64,000 nucleotides of DNA from positions 372,001 through 436,000 of the forward strand of contig NZ_WPZY01000003.1 of assembly GCF_013031405.1 (NCBI RefSeq), in the 5' to 3' direction. Source of the DNA: Ruegeria sp. HKCCD8929. GTDB taxonomy: Bacteria > Pseudomonadota > Alphaproteobacteria > Rhodobacterales > Rhodobacteraceae. Positions 32,619 to 40,847 of the stretch are shown one piece after another. The notes under the pieces are model-generated. The model was not told the origin of the DNA, did not search any database, and saw only the letters and a list, made by a program, of their open reading frames with translations. Made by a program: the position numbers and the translations under genes. The first letter of the stretch is position 1; every line of letters starts with the position of its first letter.

Positions 32619-33931
32619 CCCACCTGCGCCTCAAGGCGCGGGTAGCGCAGGCCCAGCGTCAGCCCGCGGGTGATGTTGAGCACCATCAGCGACGCCCAGA
32701 GCCCGTGATTGCCAAATGCGGGCACCAGCACCACCAGCGCCAGCACATAGACGGCGACCGACTGGATCATCGCCCAGCGCATGTCGCGGGTCCAGGTGGC
32801 GCCGATATAGATGCCGTCGAACATCCAACTCGCCACGCCCAGAACCGGCGCGATGGCGGCCCAGAACAGGAACTCGCGCCCGGCTGCACGCACCTCGGGC
32901 GAGGTGGTCATGATGTCGATGAGCAGCGATCCGGCAAACATGAAGAGTGCCGCCAACACAAACGCTCCGCCCACGCCCCATTGCGATGCCACAACCGACG
33001 CGCGGCGCACCTGATGGCGGTCCCTGGCTCCGACCGCTCCACCCACCAGCGCCTCGGCAGAGAATGCGAACCCGTCGAGCGCAAAGGCGGTGATCTCCAG
33101 GAACTGCAGCAGCACCTGATTGGCGGCGAGATTTACGTCGCCCAGATCCGAGCCTATGAACAGGAAAGTGGTAAAGGACACGGTCAGCAGCACCGAACGC
33201 ACCATGATATCGGCATTCACCTGCAGCATCCGGCGCAAACGGGCGGGGTCGAAAATGCGCGCCCAGTCGTGCCATTGATCCCCGGCAAAGGCATCGCGGC
33301 AGAGCCACAGGCCCAGCGCCAGACCGGTCCATTCGGCAATCAGGGTCGCAGTGGCCACGCCCTCGACACCCCAGCCCAGCCCCAGCACAAACCACAGATC
33401 CAGCACGATGTTGAGCCCGTTCATCCAGATCTGCAAGACGAACACGCCCCGGGTTCGCTCGACCGCGATCAGCCAGCCGGTGACGGCATAAAGCGCGATG
33501 GTGGCAGGCGCCCCCCAGATGCGGATCTCCAGATAGTCGCGGGCGAGACCTTCGACCTCGGCACTGGCCGGGGCCAAGGCGAAGGCACCCCAGAATAGCG
33601 CCACCTGCGTGACGATGAAGATACCGCCAGCGAGAAAGGCGAGGAGCAGACCCCGCATCAGCAAAGCGCCGGTCTCGGCCATGTCCCCGGCTCCGCGCGC
33701 CTGCGCGGCGAGGCCAGTGGTGCCCATGCGTAGGAACCCGAAGATCCAGTAGATAGTGGCCAGGATCACCGCGCCGATGCCAACGGCTCCGATGGGCGCG
33801 GCCTGTCCCATCTGTCCCACAACGCCGGTATCCACCGCCCCCAGAATCGGCACGGTCGCATTGGACAGTACAATTGGCAGCGCGATCTTCAGCACCCGGC
33901 AATGGGTGATGGGTGCCGAAGCATCGGACAC
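32615..33931 (-). CDS. MATE-family multidrug/metabolite exporter, 438 aa
   Basis: Twelve membrane segments in two six-helix halves. The opening ITHCRVLKIALPIVLSNATVPILGAVDTGVVGQMG matches the DinF-like MATE branch. The protein is expected to be an Na+- or H+-coupled exporter in the inner membrane. It starts 6 bases after the stop of a thioesterase gene and ends 4 bases inside the convergent arsC-like gene. Substrate unknown; grouping with thioesterases suggests export of an acyl product, which is inference. Confidence 0.92.
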   Translation of the reverse strand: MSDASAPITHCRVLKIALPIVLSNATVPILGAVDTGVVGQMGQAAPIGAVGIGAVILATIYWIFGFLRMGTTGLAAQARGAGDMAETGALLMRGLLLAFLAGGIFIVTQVALFWGAFALAPASAEVEGLARDYLEIRIWGAPATIALYAVTGWLIAVERTRGVFVLQIWMNGLNIVLDLWFVLGLGWGVEGVATATLIAEWTGLALGLWLCRDAFAGDQWHDWARIFDPARLRRMLQVNADIMVRSVLLTVSFTTFLFIGSDLGDVNLAANQVLLQFLEITAFALDGFAFSAEALVGGAVGARDRHQVRRASVVASQWGVGGAFVLAALFMFAGSLLIDIMTTSPEVRAAGREFLFWAAIAPVLGVASWMFDGIYIGATWTRDMRWAMIQSVAVYVLALVVLVPAFGNHGLWASLMVLNITRGLTLGLRYPRLEAQVG

Positions 33932-33937
33932 GTCAGA

Positions 33938-34456
33938 TCAGCCCTCGGTCACACGAGGCTGGGGCATCAGGAAATGACCGGTGGCCTGCGCGAACAATTT
34001 GGCGTGATTGTCCTGCCACGCCTCGACCCGGACCGAGGCGTACCGGCGTCCGGATCGGCTGATGAAGGCGCGCGCATAAGCATCGCGCGGCAGACCCGAG
34101 CGCAGGTAATCGACGGTGAAATCGATGGTCTTGGGAAACCGCATCCGCGCGTCGTTCAGGATATCCTCGGGGTTCACCTCGCCGCTTTCGATCTGCGGGA
34201 ACAGGTGCGCCCAGCTAAGCGTGATGATCGCCGTCACCTCAAGAAAGGCGGCCGTCACCCCGCCATGGATCGCGGGCAGGAACGGGTTTCCGATCAGCTT
34301 GTCGTCGAAATTCAGCACGCCGGTCAGCTCATCGCCGCGGCGGTCGAAGCTGATGTCGAGAAAGCGGATATAGGGTACGCCTTCGACCAGCGCCTTGAGC
34401 GCGGCATCGCGGCGCTGCTTGACCACCTGCATGGGTTCGGGGCGGGGACGAGGCAT
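33938..34456 (-). CDS. PaaI/hotdog-fold thioesterase-like protein, 172 aa
   Basis: A hotdog domain with NPFLPAIHGGVTAAFLEVTAII (HGG near the active site) and FTVDYLRSGLPRDAYARA. The frame is open far upstream, but ATG at 34456 is the start because it overlaps the stop of the next thioesterase gene (TGATG). It probably hydrolyses an acyl-CoA, perhaps as a heterodimer or parallel enzyme with its neighbour. A longer insertion (FPQIESGEVNPEDILNDARM) sets it apart from typical PaaI. Confidence 0.82.
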   Translation of the reverse strand: MPRPRPEPMQVVKQRRDAALKALVEGVPYIRFLDISFDRRGDELTGVLNFDDKLIGNPFLPAIHGGVTAAFLEVTAIITLSWAHLFPQIESGEVNPEDILNDARMRFPKTIDFTVDYLRSGLPRDAYARAFISRSGRRYASVRVEAWQDNHAKLFAQATGHFLMPQPRVTEG

Positions 34457-34875
34457 CACTTGCCCTCCACGGTAAAGGCGCCCGCGGCGGTGGCCACGGG
34501 GCGGTCGGCGTCTTCGTCCATCGCGGTGGCGCGGACAAAGGCCACGTTGCGGGTGATGTGATAGCAGGTCGCCTTGGTGGTGATGGTCTGCCCCGGCGTT
34601 GCCGCACGCATGTAGTCGATGCGCAGGTCGATGGTGGCAGTGCCCCCGGGTGCCGACGGATGGCTCATCACCGCAGCACCACAGCAGGTGTCGAGCATCG
34701 CCGACACCGCCCCGCCGTGGATGACGCCAGTGCGAGGGTCGCCGATCAGATCGGTATTGTAGGGCATCGAGATCTCCGCCTCGCCCGCGCCGATATGCGT
34801 CAGCTCCAGCCCCAATGCCTTGGCATGGGGAATCGCCTCGATGAATTGGCGCGCCAGTTTTATCTTGTCGACCAT
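34456..34875 (-). CDS. PaaI/hotdog-fold thioesterase, 139 aa
   Basis: Standard single hotdog domain: GLELTHIGAGEAEISMPYNTDLIGD, VIHGGAVSAMLDTCCGAAV (HGG motif and catalytic acid region) and LRIDYMRAATPGQTI. Acyl-CoA thioesterase is the likely activity. First gene of a three-gene operon with the second thioesterase and MATE exporter. It is divergent from the MerR gene at 34992, with 116 bases between. Confidence 0.88.
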   Translation of the reverse strand: MVDKIKLARQFIEAIPHAKALGLELTHIGAGEAEISMPYNTDLIGDPRTGVIHGGAVSAMLDTCCGAAVMSHPSAPGGTATIDLRIDYMRAATPGQTITTKATCYHITRNVAFVRATAMDEDADRPVATAAGAFTVEGK

Positions 34876-34991
34876 ATGCTTGGGTCCTGTCCTTGGGTCG
34901 CCCCTTTATGAGCCGCTGCCCGCGCAAAGGGCAAGCCCGGCTGTTGCGCTTGGCCGCGCGACACCATAGGTTGCGGGCAAGGAGAATAGGA

Positions 34992-35360
34992 ATGTCCGAC
35001 AGCCGTTTGTCATTCAAAGAGATGTGCGTGGAATTCGACGTAACACCGCGCACCCTGCGCTATTACGAATATATCGAGTTGCTGCAACCGGACCGGGATG
35101 GCCGATCCCGGTACTACGGCCCCCGCGAACGCGCCCGTATGAAGCTGATCATGCGCGGCCGCAAATTCGGTTTCCCGCTGGAAGAAATCCGTCAGTGGCT
35201 GCTGATCTACGAAGATGAAGGGAACGCCGCGCAAATGGCGACCTTTGTCGAGATGGCGGATCGCCAAATGGAAGAGCTGCGGCAACAGCGCGAGCAACTG
35301 GACGAAGCCATGGACGAGCTCCAGCGCCTTCGTGACCAGACGGCAAACAGCATCAAGTAA
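34992..35360 (+). CDS. MerR-family regulator (first of two tandem copies), 122 aa
   Basis: LSFKEMCVEFDVTPRTLRYYEYIELLQPDRDG and RARMKLIMRGRKFGFPLEEIRQWLLIY form the MerR winged helix; the rest is a coiled-coil dimerisation helix (MADRQMEELRQQREQLDEAMDEL). There are no metal-binding cysteines at the C-terminus, so it is a LiuR/PsrA-like metabolic regulator rather than a metal sensor. GGAGAATAGGA precedes the ATG. Closely similar to the MerR gene at 35722, with a 361-bp intergenic region between them. Confidence 0.9.
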   Translation: MSDSRLSFKEMCVEFDVTPRTLRYYEYIELLQPDRDGRSRYYGPRERARMKLIMRGRKFGFPLEEIRQWLLIYEDEGNAAQMATFVEMADRQMEELRQQREQLDEAMDELQRLRDQTANSIK

Positions 35361-35605
35361 CCCCCCCCTCCTTCTACAAATCGGATCAAAACCCCGTAAT
35401 GCGGTCGTCCGCTCGTTGAACCCGCTTCGACCGCCGTTCGTGCCCCGAGGGTGATCGGGTGTTTTTCTGCTGGGTTGTTAGCATGTTGCCCGACCTTCGT
35501 TCGGAATCTTACGCCGATTGCGTTTTTGTGACCGGCAAAGCCCTCTGTGGTGACAGCCATGTCAAAATATTGTTTCGAAAAAAGTGGCTTTACGCGACCT
35601 GATCT

Positions 35606-35655
35606 AACGTCAATCATTTTGTGACGTAGCGTCTGGGTTACGTAAACGTCAATCA
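35606..35655. promoter_or_regulatory. Candidate MerR (LiuR-type) operator region before the second merR
   Basis: AACGTCAATCA is repeated at 35606-35616 and 35645-35655, 39 bases apart. The second copy is part of TTACGTAAACGTCAA (35638-35652), an imperfect dyad like the TTGACGT-type sites of MerR regulators of acyl-CoA catabolism. This 361-bp gap (35361-35721) has no gene; its AT-rich part holds this region and presumably the promoter of the fatty-acid operon. Confidence 0.5.
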
Positions 35656-35721
35656 AGTGTTGTAAAACGGGCAGTGACCCAACACCTCACGCCCACGACG
35701 CCAGTGATGAGAGTTTGAGAC

Positions 35722-36123
35722 ATGACCGACGATTTGATGACCATTCGCGAGATGTGCGAAACATACGACGTGACTCCGCGCACGCTGCGCTTTTACGAGT
35801 CCAAGGAACTGCTGTTTCCGATCCGCGAAGGTCAAAAGCGACTTTTCACCAAGCGCGACCGGGCGCGGTTGAAGCTGATTCTGCGCGGCAAGCGCTTTGG
35901 CTTCAGCCTTGAGGAAATCCGCCAGCTTCTGGACCTGTACCATGCAGGCGACCAGCAACTGACCCAGCTGACCCGCACATACGAGATCGCGTGCGAGCGG
36001 CTGGCCGACATGGAATCGCGCCGCGACGAGCTGACTCAGGCCATCGAGGACCTGCGCGAGCAGCTTCGGTGGGGCGAGCGGGTCATCGACTCGATGAAAG
36101 AAGACAAAAAGGCGGCCGAGTGA
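35722..36123 (+). CDS. MerR-family regulator (second copy), 133 aa
   Basis: MTIREMCETYDVTPRTLRFYESKELLFPIREGQKR plus RARLKLILRGKRFGFSLEEIRQLLDLY: a MerR DNA-binding domain very like its neighbour, followed by a long coiled coil (ACERLADMESRRDELTQAIEDLREQ). It is 50 bases before the acyl-CoA dehydrogenase gene and most likely heads the beta-oxidation operon, controlling it in response to an acyl-CoA. The two tandem copies probably arose by duplication. Confidence 0.9.
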   Translation: MTDDLMTIREMCETYDVTPRTLRFYESKELLFPIREGQKRLFTKRDRARLKLILRGKRFGFSLEEIRQLLDLYHAGDQQLTQLTRTYEIACERLADMESRRDELTQAIEDLREQLRWGERVIDSMKEDKKAAE

Positions 36124-36173
36124 TCCATTCGGCCCCTGCCCCCACGGACATTTGAATAACCAGGGAGACCCCA

Positions 36174-37955
36174 ATGCCCGTCTACAACGCCCCGACCAAG
36201 GATGCTCAGTTCATCCTGCATGATGTACTGAAGATCTCGGAAGCCGGCATTCCCGGATATGACGAGTTGGAGTCCGAGTTCACCGGCGCGGTACTGGAAG
36301 AGGCCGGAAAGGTCGCAACCAACGTGCTGCACCCGCTCAACGTGGTGGGCGACACCGAAGGCTGTCGGCTGGAGAATGGCATCGTCTACACGCCCACAGG
36401 GTTCAAGGACGCGTTCGCGCAGATGAAGGAAGGCGGCTGGACGGGGCTGGACATGCCCGAGGAATATGGCGGGCAGAACATGCCATATGTTCTCGGCACT
36501 GCCGTGGGCGAGATGTTCTCCGCCGCAAACCAGGCCTTCGTGATGTATCAGGGCCTGACCCACGGCGCGGCCTCGGCGATCCTTGCGCATGGCACCGACG
36601 AGCAGAAGAACACCTACCTGCCCAAGATGGTCAGCTGTGAATGGACCGGCACCATGAACCTGACCGAACCCCATTGCGGCACCGATCTGGGCCTGATGCG
36701 CACCAAGGCCGAGCCGCAGGCGGATGGATCCTACAAGATCACCGGGCAAAAGATCTTTATCTCGTCCGGCGATCACGACATGGCCGATAACATCATTCAT
36801 CTGGTGCTGGGCAAGATCGTGGGCGGCCCCGAGGGGATCAAGGGCGTGTCGCTGTTCATCGTGCCCAAGTTCCTGGTCAAAGAGGACGGCTCCTTGGGTG
36901 AACGCAACGGCGTCTCGGTCGGCAAGATCGAGGAAAAGATGGGCATCCACGGCAACTCGACCTGCGTGATGAACTATGACGGCGCAACCGGTTACCTGAT
37001 CGGAGAAGAGCACAAGGGCATGCGCGCCATGTTCACCATGATGAACGAAGCGCGCCTAGGCGTCGGCATGCAAGGCCTGAGCCAGGCCGAGGCCGCCTAT
37101 CAGAACGCGCTGGAATACGCCAAGGACCGCCTGCAGGGCCGCGACGTGACCGGGCCGAAGAACCCAGATGGCCCCGCCGATCCGCTGATCGTGCACCCGG
37201 ATATCCGCCGCAACCTGATGGACCAGAAGAGCTTTACCGAAGGCGCGCGCGCGTTCATCCTGTGGGGTGCCACGATGATCGACAAGGCGCACCGGTCGGG
37301 TGACAAGGACGCGGACGGTCTGATCTCGCTGCTGACACCGGTCATCAAGGGGTTCCTGACCGACAAGGGATACGACATGACCGTGCAGGCCCAGCAGGTC
37401 TATGGCGGCCACGGCTACATTGAGGAATGGGGCATGTCGCAATACACCCGCGACGCCCGCATCGCGATGATCTACGAAGGTGCCAACGGCGTGCAAGCGC
37501 TGGATCTGGTGGGCCGCAAGCTGGCGCAAGATGGCGGCAAGCACGTCATGGCGTTCTTCGAAATGGTCAAAAGCTTCTGCAAGGAGAACGGCGGTCAGGA
37601 CGAAGCCTATGACAAGGCCTTCATCGAACCGCTCAAGGCGGCGTCGAAGGATCTGCAGGCGGCGGGGATGTATTTCATGCAGGAAGGCATGAAGAATCCC
37701 AACAATGCACTGTCGGGATCGTATGACTTCATGCACATGTTCGGCCATGTCTGCCTGGGCCTGATGTGGGCCCGGATGGCCAAGGCCGCCCAAGGCGCGC
37801 TGGACGCCGGCGCGTCGGACAAGGAGTTCTACGAGACCAAGATCAATACCGGCCGCTACTACATGGCGCGCCAACTGCCCGCCACGGGTATGCATCTGGC
37901 TCGCATTCAAACCGGCGCGGACACGGTAATGGCACTGGACGCGGCAAACTTCTGA
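36174..37955 (+). CDS. Long-form acyl-CoA dehydrogenase (DmdC-like, with C-terminal extension), 593 aa
   Basis: The acyl-CoA dehydrogenase fold is present: [35 protein letters not shown], the middle beta domain, then [44 protein letters not shown] and [18 protein letters not shown] (catalytic Glu). A further ~130 residues form the extra C-terminal domain of the ~590-residue subfamily that includes 3-methylmercaptopropionyl-CoA dehydrogenase DmdC. With thiolase and FadB in the same operon, straight-chain fatty acyl-CoA is as likely a substrate. GGGAG before ATG is the ribosome site. Confidence 0.9.
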   Translation: MPVYNAPTKDAQFILHDVLKISEAGIPGYDELESEFTGAVLEEAGKVATNVLHPLNVVGDTEGCRLENGIVYTPTGFKDAFAQMKEGGWTGLDMPEEYGGQNMPYVLGTAVGEMFSAANQAFVMYQGLTHGAASAILAHGTDEQKNTYLPKMVSCEWTGTMNLTEPHCGTDLGLMRTKAEPQADGSYKITGQKIFISSGDHDMADNIIHLVLGKIVGGPEGIKGVSLFIVPKFLVKEDGSLGERNGVSVGKIEEKMGIHGNSTCVMNYDGATGYLIGEEHKGMRAMFTMMNEARLGVGMQGLSQAEAAYQNALEYAKDRLQGRDVTGPKNPDGPADPLIVHPDIRRNLMDQKSFTEGARAFILWGATMIDKAHRSGDKDADGLISLLTPVIKGFLTDKGYDMTVQAQQVYGGHGYIEEWGMSQYTRDARIAMIYEGANGVQALDLVGRKLAQDGGKHVMAFFEMVKSFCKENGGQDEAYDKAFIEPLKAASKDLQAAGMYFMQEGMKNPNNALSGSYDFMHMFGHVCLGLMWARMAKAAQGALDAGASDKEFYETKINTGRYYMARQLPATGMHLARIQTGADTVMALDAANF

Positions 37956-38010
37956 ACCCAGTGTGGTTTCGGGCATCTTTGCCCGGAACCCGTTCACCGG
38001 AGGACATTAA

Positions 38011-38223
38011 ATGCCCAAACGCTTTCGCCTGACCCGCCGCTTTCCCGTCGCCATGACCGAGGACGGGTATCGCAAGCTCAAGGGGTTCGCCCGCGAGGCC
38101 GGTCTGGATGAAGGTGAGGCGCTGTCCTTTCTGTTCGAGAACTTCAACAGCGTCATCGACGAGGAGAACCTGACCCACCGGCTGCGCCTGTTCAATTCCG
38201 AGCTTGAGGCGCGCAAAAAGTGA
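38011..38223 (+). CDS. Small basic ribbon-helix-helix-like protein, 70 aa
   Basis: GGAGG 8 bases before ATG supports a real gene. A basic strand (MPKRFRLTRRFPVAM) is followed by two helices (EDGYRKLKGFAREAGLDEG and EALSFLFENFNSVIDEENL), then a charged C-terminal helix. The strand-helix-helix order with hydrophobic spacing resembles CopG/Arc-type RHH DNA-binding proteins, but no family is recognised. It lies inside the beta-oxidation operon, between the acyl-CoA dehydrogenase and the GST gene, and could be a local regulator. Confidence 0.65.
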   Translation: MPKRFRLTRRFPVAMTEDGYRKLKGFAREAGLDEGEALSFLFENFNSVIDEENLTHRLRLFNSELEARKK

Positions 38224-38282
38224 AGACCAACCGCGACCAAACATCGGCCAGCGCCGATATCAACGCCGGACGCCTCCGGCGG

Positions 38283-38460
38283 GAGTATTTGTGAAAAGAT
38301 GAAGACAGGATGCGCCCCTGCCACCGGGCGCTCCCCATCAGGACAGGGACGACTTCACCTTTTGCGGTCATCGGCTCTCCAGCCTGTACCGTGCGACCAT
38401 TGAAACCGACGATGGTTGATAAAAGGTTACCGTCAGATCTTCATCTTTTCAAAAATACTC
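38283..38460. repeat. Inverted pair of the GGGAGTATTT...AAGATGAAG element
   Basis: A 23-base sequence starting GAGTATTT and ending AAAAGATGAAGA (38283-38305) recurs inverted at 38438-38460 with one mismatch. The first copy is preceded by a CGCCTCCGGCGGGAG GC arm. The 278-bp gap that holds them (38224-38501) has no gene. Similar sequences occur at 51275-51340 and 58084-58099. It looks like a genome-wide repeat, possibly acting as a terminator or mRNA-processing site within the operon. Confidence 0.6.
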
Positions 38461-38501
38461 AAATCCGGCTTAGCCACACGCGCCTTGGGAGGGGTGATCG
38501 C

Positions 38502-39140
38502 ATGACCATCAAACTTCATTGTTTCGGAGAAAGCGGGAATTGCTACAAGGCGGCACTGGCGCTGGAGCTGTCCGGGCTGGACTGGGAACCGGTTTTTGTC
38601 GATTTCTTCAATGGCCAGACCCGCACGCCGGAATACCGTACCGAGGTCAACGAAATGGGCGAAGCCCCGGTCATGGTTGACGGCGACTTCCGCACAACGC
38701 AGTCCGGCACCATTCAAGCCTATGTGACCGAGAAATCCGGCAAGTTCGGCGGCAAGACCCGCGACGAGAACTATGACATTTTCCGCTGGGTGCTGTGGGA
38801 CAACCACAAGCTCAGCTCGATTGCCGGGATGACCCGGTTCCTGATCAATTTCCTTCCCGAGGAACACCGCAACCCCGACGTGATCGGCTTCAACCAGGGC
38901 CGTTTGAAGGCGGCTTACCAGGTTCTGAATGCCCATCTTGAGGGTCGCGACTGGATCGTCAGCGATGGCGTGACCAATGCCGATCTCAGCTGCTGCGGTT
39001 ACCTCTATTACCCCGAACCGTTCGGCTTTGACCGCGCCGACTGGCCCCATATCGATGCCTGGCTGACTCGCCTGTCCGAGCAGCCCGGCTGGAAACACCC
39101 CTATGACCTGATGCCCGGCAAACCGTCGGACCGCGCCTGA
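38502..39140 (+). CDS. Glutathione S-transferase family protein, 212 aa
   Basis: Thioredoxin-like part (KLHCFGESGNCYKAALALELSGL, VNEMGEAPVMVDGDFRTTQSGTI with cis-Pro) and helical domain with DWIVSDGVTNADLSCCGYLYY. The frame stays open upstream, but this ATG has GGGAGGGG 8 bases before it and begins the domain. It sits in the beta-oxidation operon. Roseobacter GSTs in such loci may deal with thiol or reactive acyl by-products; that role is inference. Confidence 0.87.
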   Translation: MTIKLHCFGESGNCYKAALALELSGLDWEPVFVDFFNGQTRTPEYRTEVNEMGEAPVMVDGDFRTTQSGTIQAYVTEKSGKFGGKTRDENYDIFRWVLWDNHKLSSIAGMTRFLINFLPEEHRNPDVIGFNQGRLKAAYQVLNAHLEGRDWIVSDGVTNADLSCCGYLYYPEPFGFDRADWPHIDAWLTRLSEQPGWKHPYDLMPGKPSDRA

Positions 39141-39150
39141 GGAGACCCCT

Positions 39151-40362
39151 ATGACCGAAGCATATATCTATGACGCCCTGCGCACTCCGCGCGGCAAGGG
39201 CCGCAAGGATGGCAGCCTGCACGAGGTAACCTCGGTGCGTCTGTCTGCATTGACCCTGAACGCGATGAAAGAGCGGAACAACCTCGAAGGCCACGCCGTG
39301 GAAGACGTGATCTGGGGGAACGTCACGCAAGTGATGGAGCAAGGCGGCTGTCTGGCTCGCTCGGCCGTTCTAGCCTCGGATCTGGATGAATCGATCCCCG
39401 GTCTGGCGATCAACCGTTTCTGTGCGTCGGGCATGGAAGCCGTGAACCTGGCCGCAAATCAGGTCAAAGGCGGAGCGGGCGAGGCCTACATCGCTGGTGG
39501 CGTCGAAATGATGGGCCGCGTGGCCATGGGCAGCGACGGTGCGGCTATTGCCGTTGACCCCTCGCTGGCGATGGACACTTATTTCGTGCCGCAGGGCATC
39601 TCGGCCGACATTATTGCGACCGAATACGGATTCTCCCGTGATGACGCAGACGCTCTGGCGGTTGAATCGCAAAAACGCGCCGCGGAAGCATGGGCAGACA
39701 ACCGGTTCGAAAAATCGGTCATCACCGTCAAGGACCAGAACGGCCTGACCATTCTGGACCGCGACGAATACATGCGCCCCGGCACCGACATGCAAAGCCT
39801 TGGCGCGCTGAACCCGTCCTTCCAGATGATGGGTGAACAGATGCCGGGCTTCGACAAGGTGGCGATGCTCAAATACCCGCATCTGGAGCGGGTCAACCAT
39901 ATCCACCACGCGGGCAACAGCTCGGGCATCGTGGATGGCGCCGCCGCTGTTCTGATCGGCAACAAGGAATTCGGTGAGAAATACGGCCTGAAACCACGCG
40001 CCCGCATCAAGGCAACCGCTAAAATTGGCACTGATCCGACGATCATGCTGACCGGCCCGGTTCCGGTGACCGAGAAGATCCTGGCCGACAATGGCATGAA
40101 GATCAGCGATCTGGACCTGTTCGAGGTGAACGAAGCCTTCGCCTCGGTCGTGCTGCGGTTCCAGCAGGCATTCGACGTCGACCCGGAACTGGTCAACGTC
40201 AACGGCGGCTCGATCGCGATGGGTCACCCGCTGGGCGCGACCGGCGCGATGATCATCGGCACGCTGCTGGATGAACTGGAGCGCCAGGACAAGGAAACTG
40301 GCCTCGCCACGCTCTGCATTGCGTCCGGAATGGGTGCGGCAACGATTATCGAGCGGGTCTGA
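39151..40362 (+). CDS. fadA: Acetyl-CoA acyltransferase (thiolase, FadA type), 403 aa
   Basis: Thiolase motifs: [19 protein letters not shown] (nucleophile Cys near 90), [45 protein letters not shown] (catalytic His) and [12 protein letters not shown] (second Cys). It cleaves 3-ketoacyl-CoA to acetyl-CoA and a shortened acyl-CoA. Starts 10 bases after the GST gene; its stop overlaps the cupin start (TGATG). Together with FadB downstream it would complete the beta-oxidation spiral. Confidence 0.93.
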   Translation: MTEAYIYDALRTPRGKGRKDGSLHEVTSVRLSALTLNAMKERNNLEGHAVEDVIWGNVTQVMEQGGCLARSAVLASDLDESIPGLAINRFCASGMEAVNLAANQVKGGAGEAYIAGGVEMMGRVAMGSDGAAIAVDPSLAMDTYFVPQGISADIIATEYGFSRDDADALAVESQKRAAEAWADNRFEKSVITVKDQNGLTILDRDEYMRPGTDMQSLGALNPSFQMMGEQMPGFDKVAMLKYPHLERVNHIHHAGNSSGIVDGAAAVLIGNKEFGEKYGLKPRARIKATAKIGTDPTIMLTGPVPVTEKILADNGMKISDLDLFEVNEAFASVVLRFQQAFDVDPELVNVNGGSIAMGHPLGATGAMIIGTLLDELERQDKETGLATLCIASGMGAATIIERV

Positions 40363-40847
40363 TGCCCAAGCTGGATCTCTCTCAGATCCCGTTTCAGGGC
40401 GGCTCGGGTTATCCCGGCAGGCTGGCCAAGGCAGGCGATGGCCGCTTTGTTCAGCGTATCGGGGATGCGGGCGGGCTGACCCAATACGGGGTCAACATCG
40501 TGCGGCTGGAGCCCGAAGGCCTATCCTCGCTGCGCCACTACCATATGGAGCAGGACGAGTTTGCCATCATGCTCAGCGGCAAATGCGTGCTGATCGATGA
40601 TGATGGTGAACACGAGATGCTGCCCGGCGATTGCGCCGCTTTTCCGGCAGGTGAGGCTAATGGCCACCACCTTGTGAACAAGACCGATGCGCCCGCGACC
40701 TTTCTGGTGGCGGGCACACGGACCCCGACCGAGACCGGCTATTACAGCGACTTAGACATGATGGTGAAGTTCGATGCCGATGGCTTTTCCTTCACCCGCA
40801 AAGACGGCAGCCCCTTGACGGCTGAACAGATTGGAGACGACGGATGA
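40362..40847 (+). CDS. Cupin-domain protein, 161 aa
   Basis: A single cupin barrel. Motif 1 ([21 protein letters not shown]) carries the HxHxxxxE metal ligands and motif 2 ([20 protein letters not shown]) the His. Catalytic or sensor role unknown; such cupins are common between thiolase and FadB genes in this group. Overlaps thiolase by 1 base and fadB by 4, so it is tightly coupled to the beta-oxidation genes. Confidence 0.87.
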   Translation: MPKLDLSQIPFQGGSGYPGRLAKAGDGRFVQRIGDAGGLTQYGVNIVRLEPEGLSSLRHYHMEQDEFAIMLSGKCVLIDDDGEHEMLPGDCAAFPAGEANGHHLVNKTDAPATFLVAGTRTPTETGYYSDLDMMVKFDADGFSFTRKDGSPLTAEQIGDDG

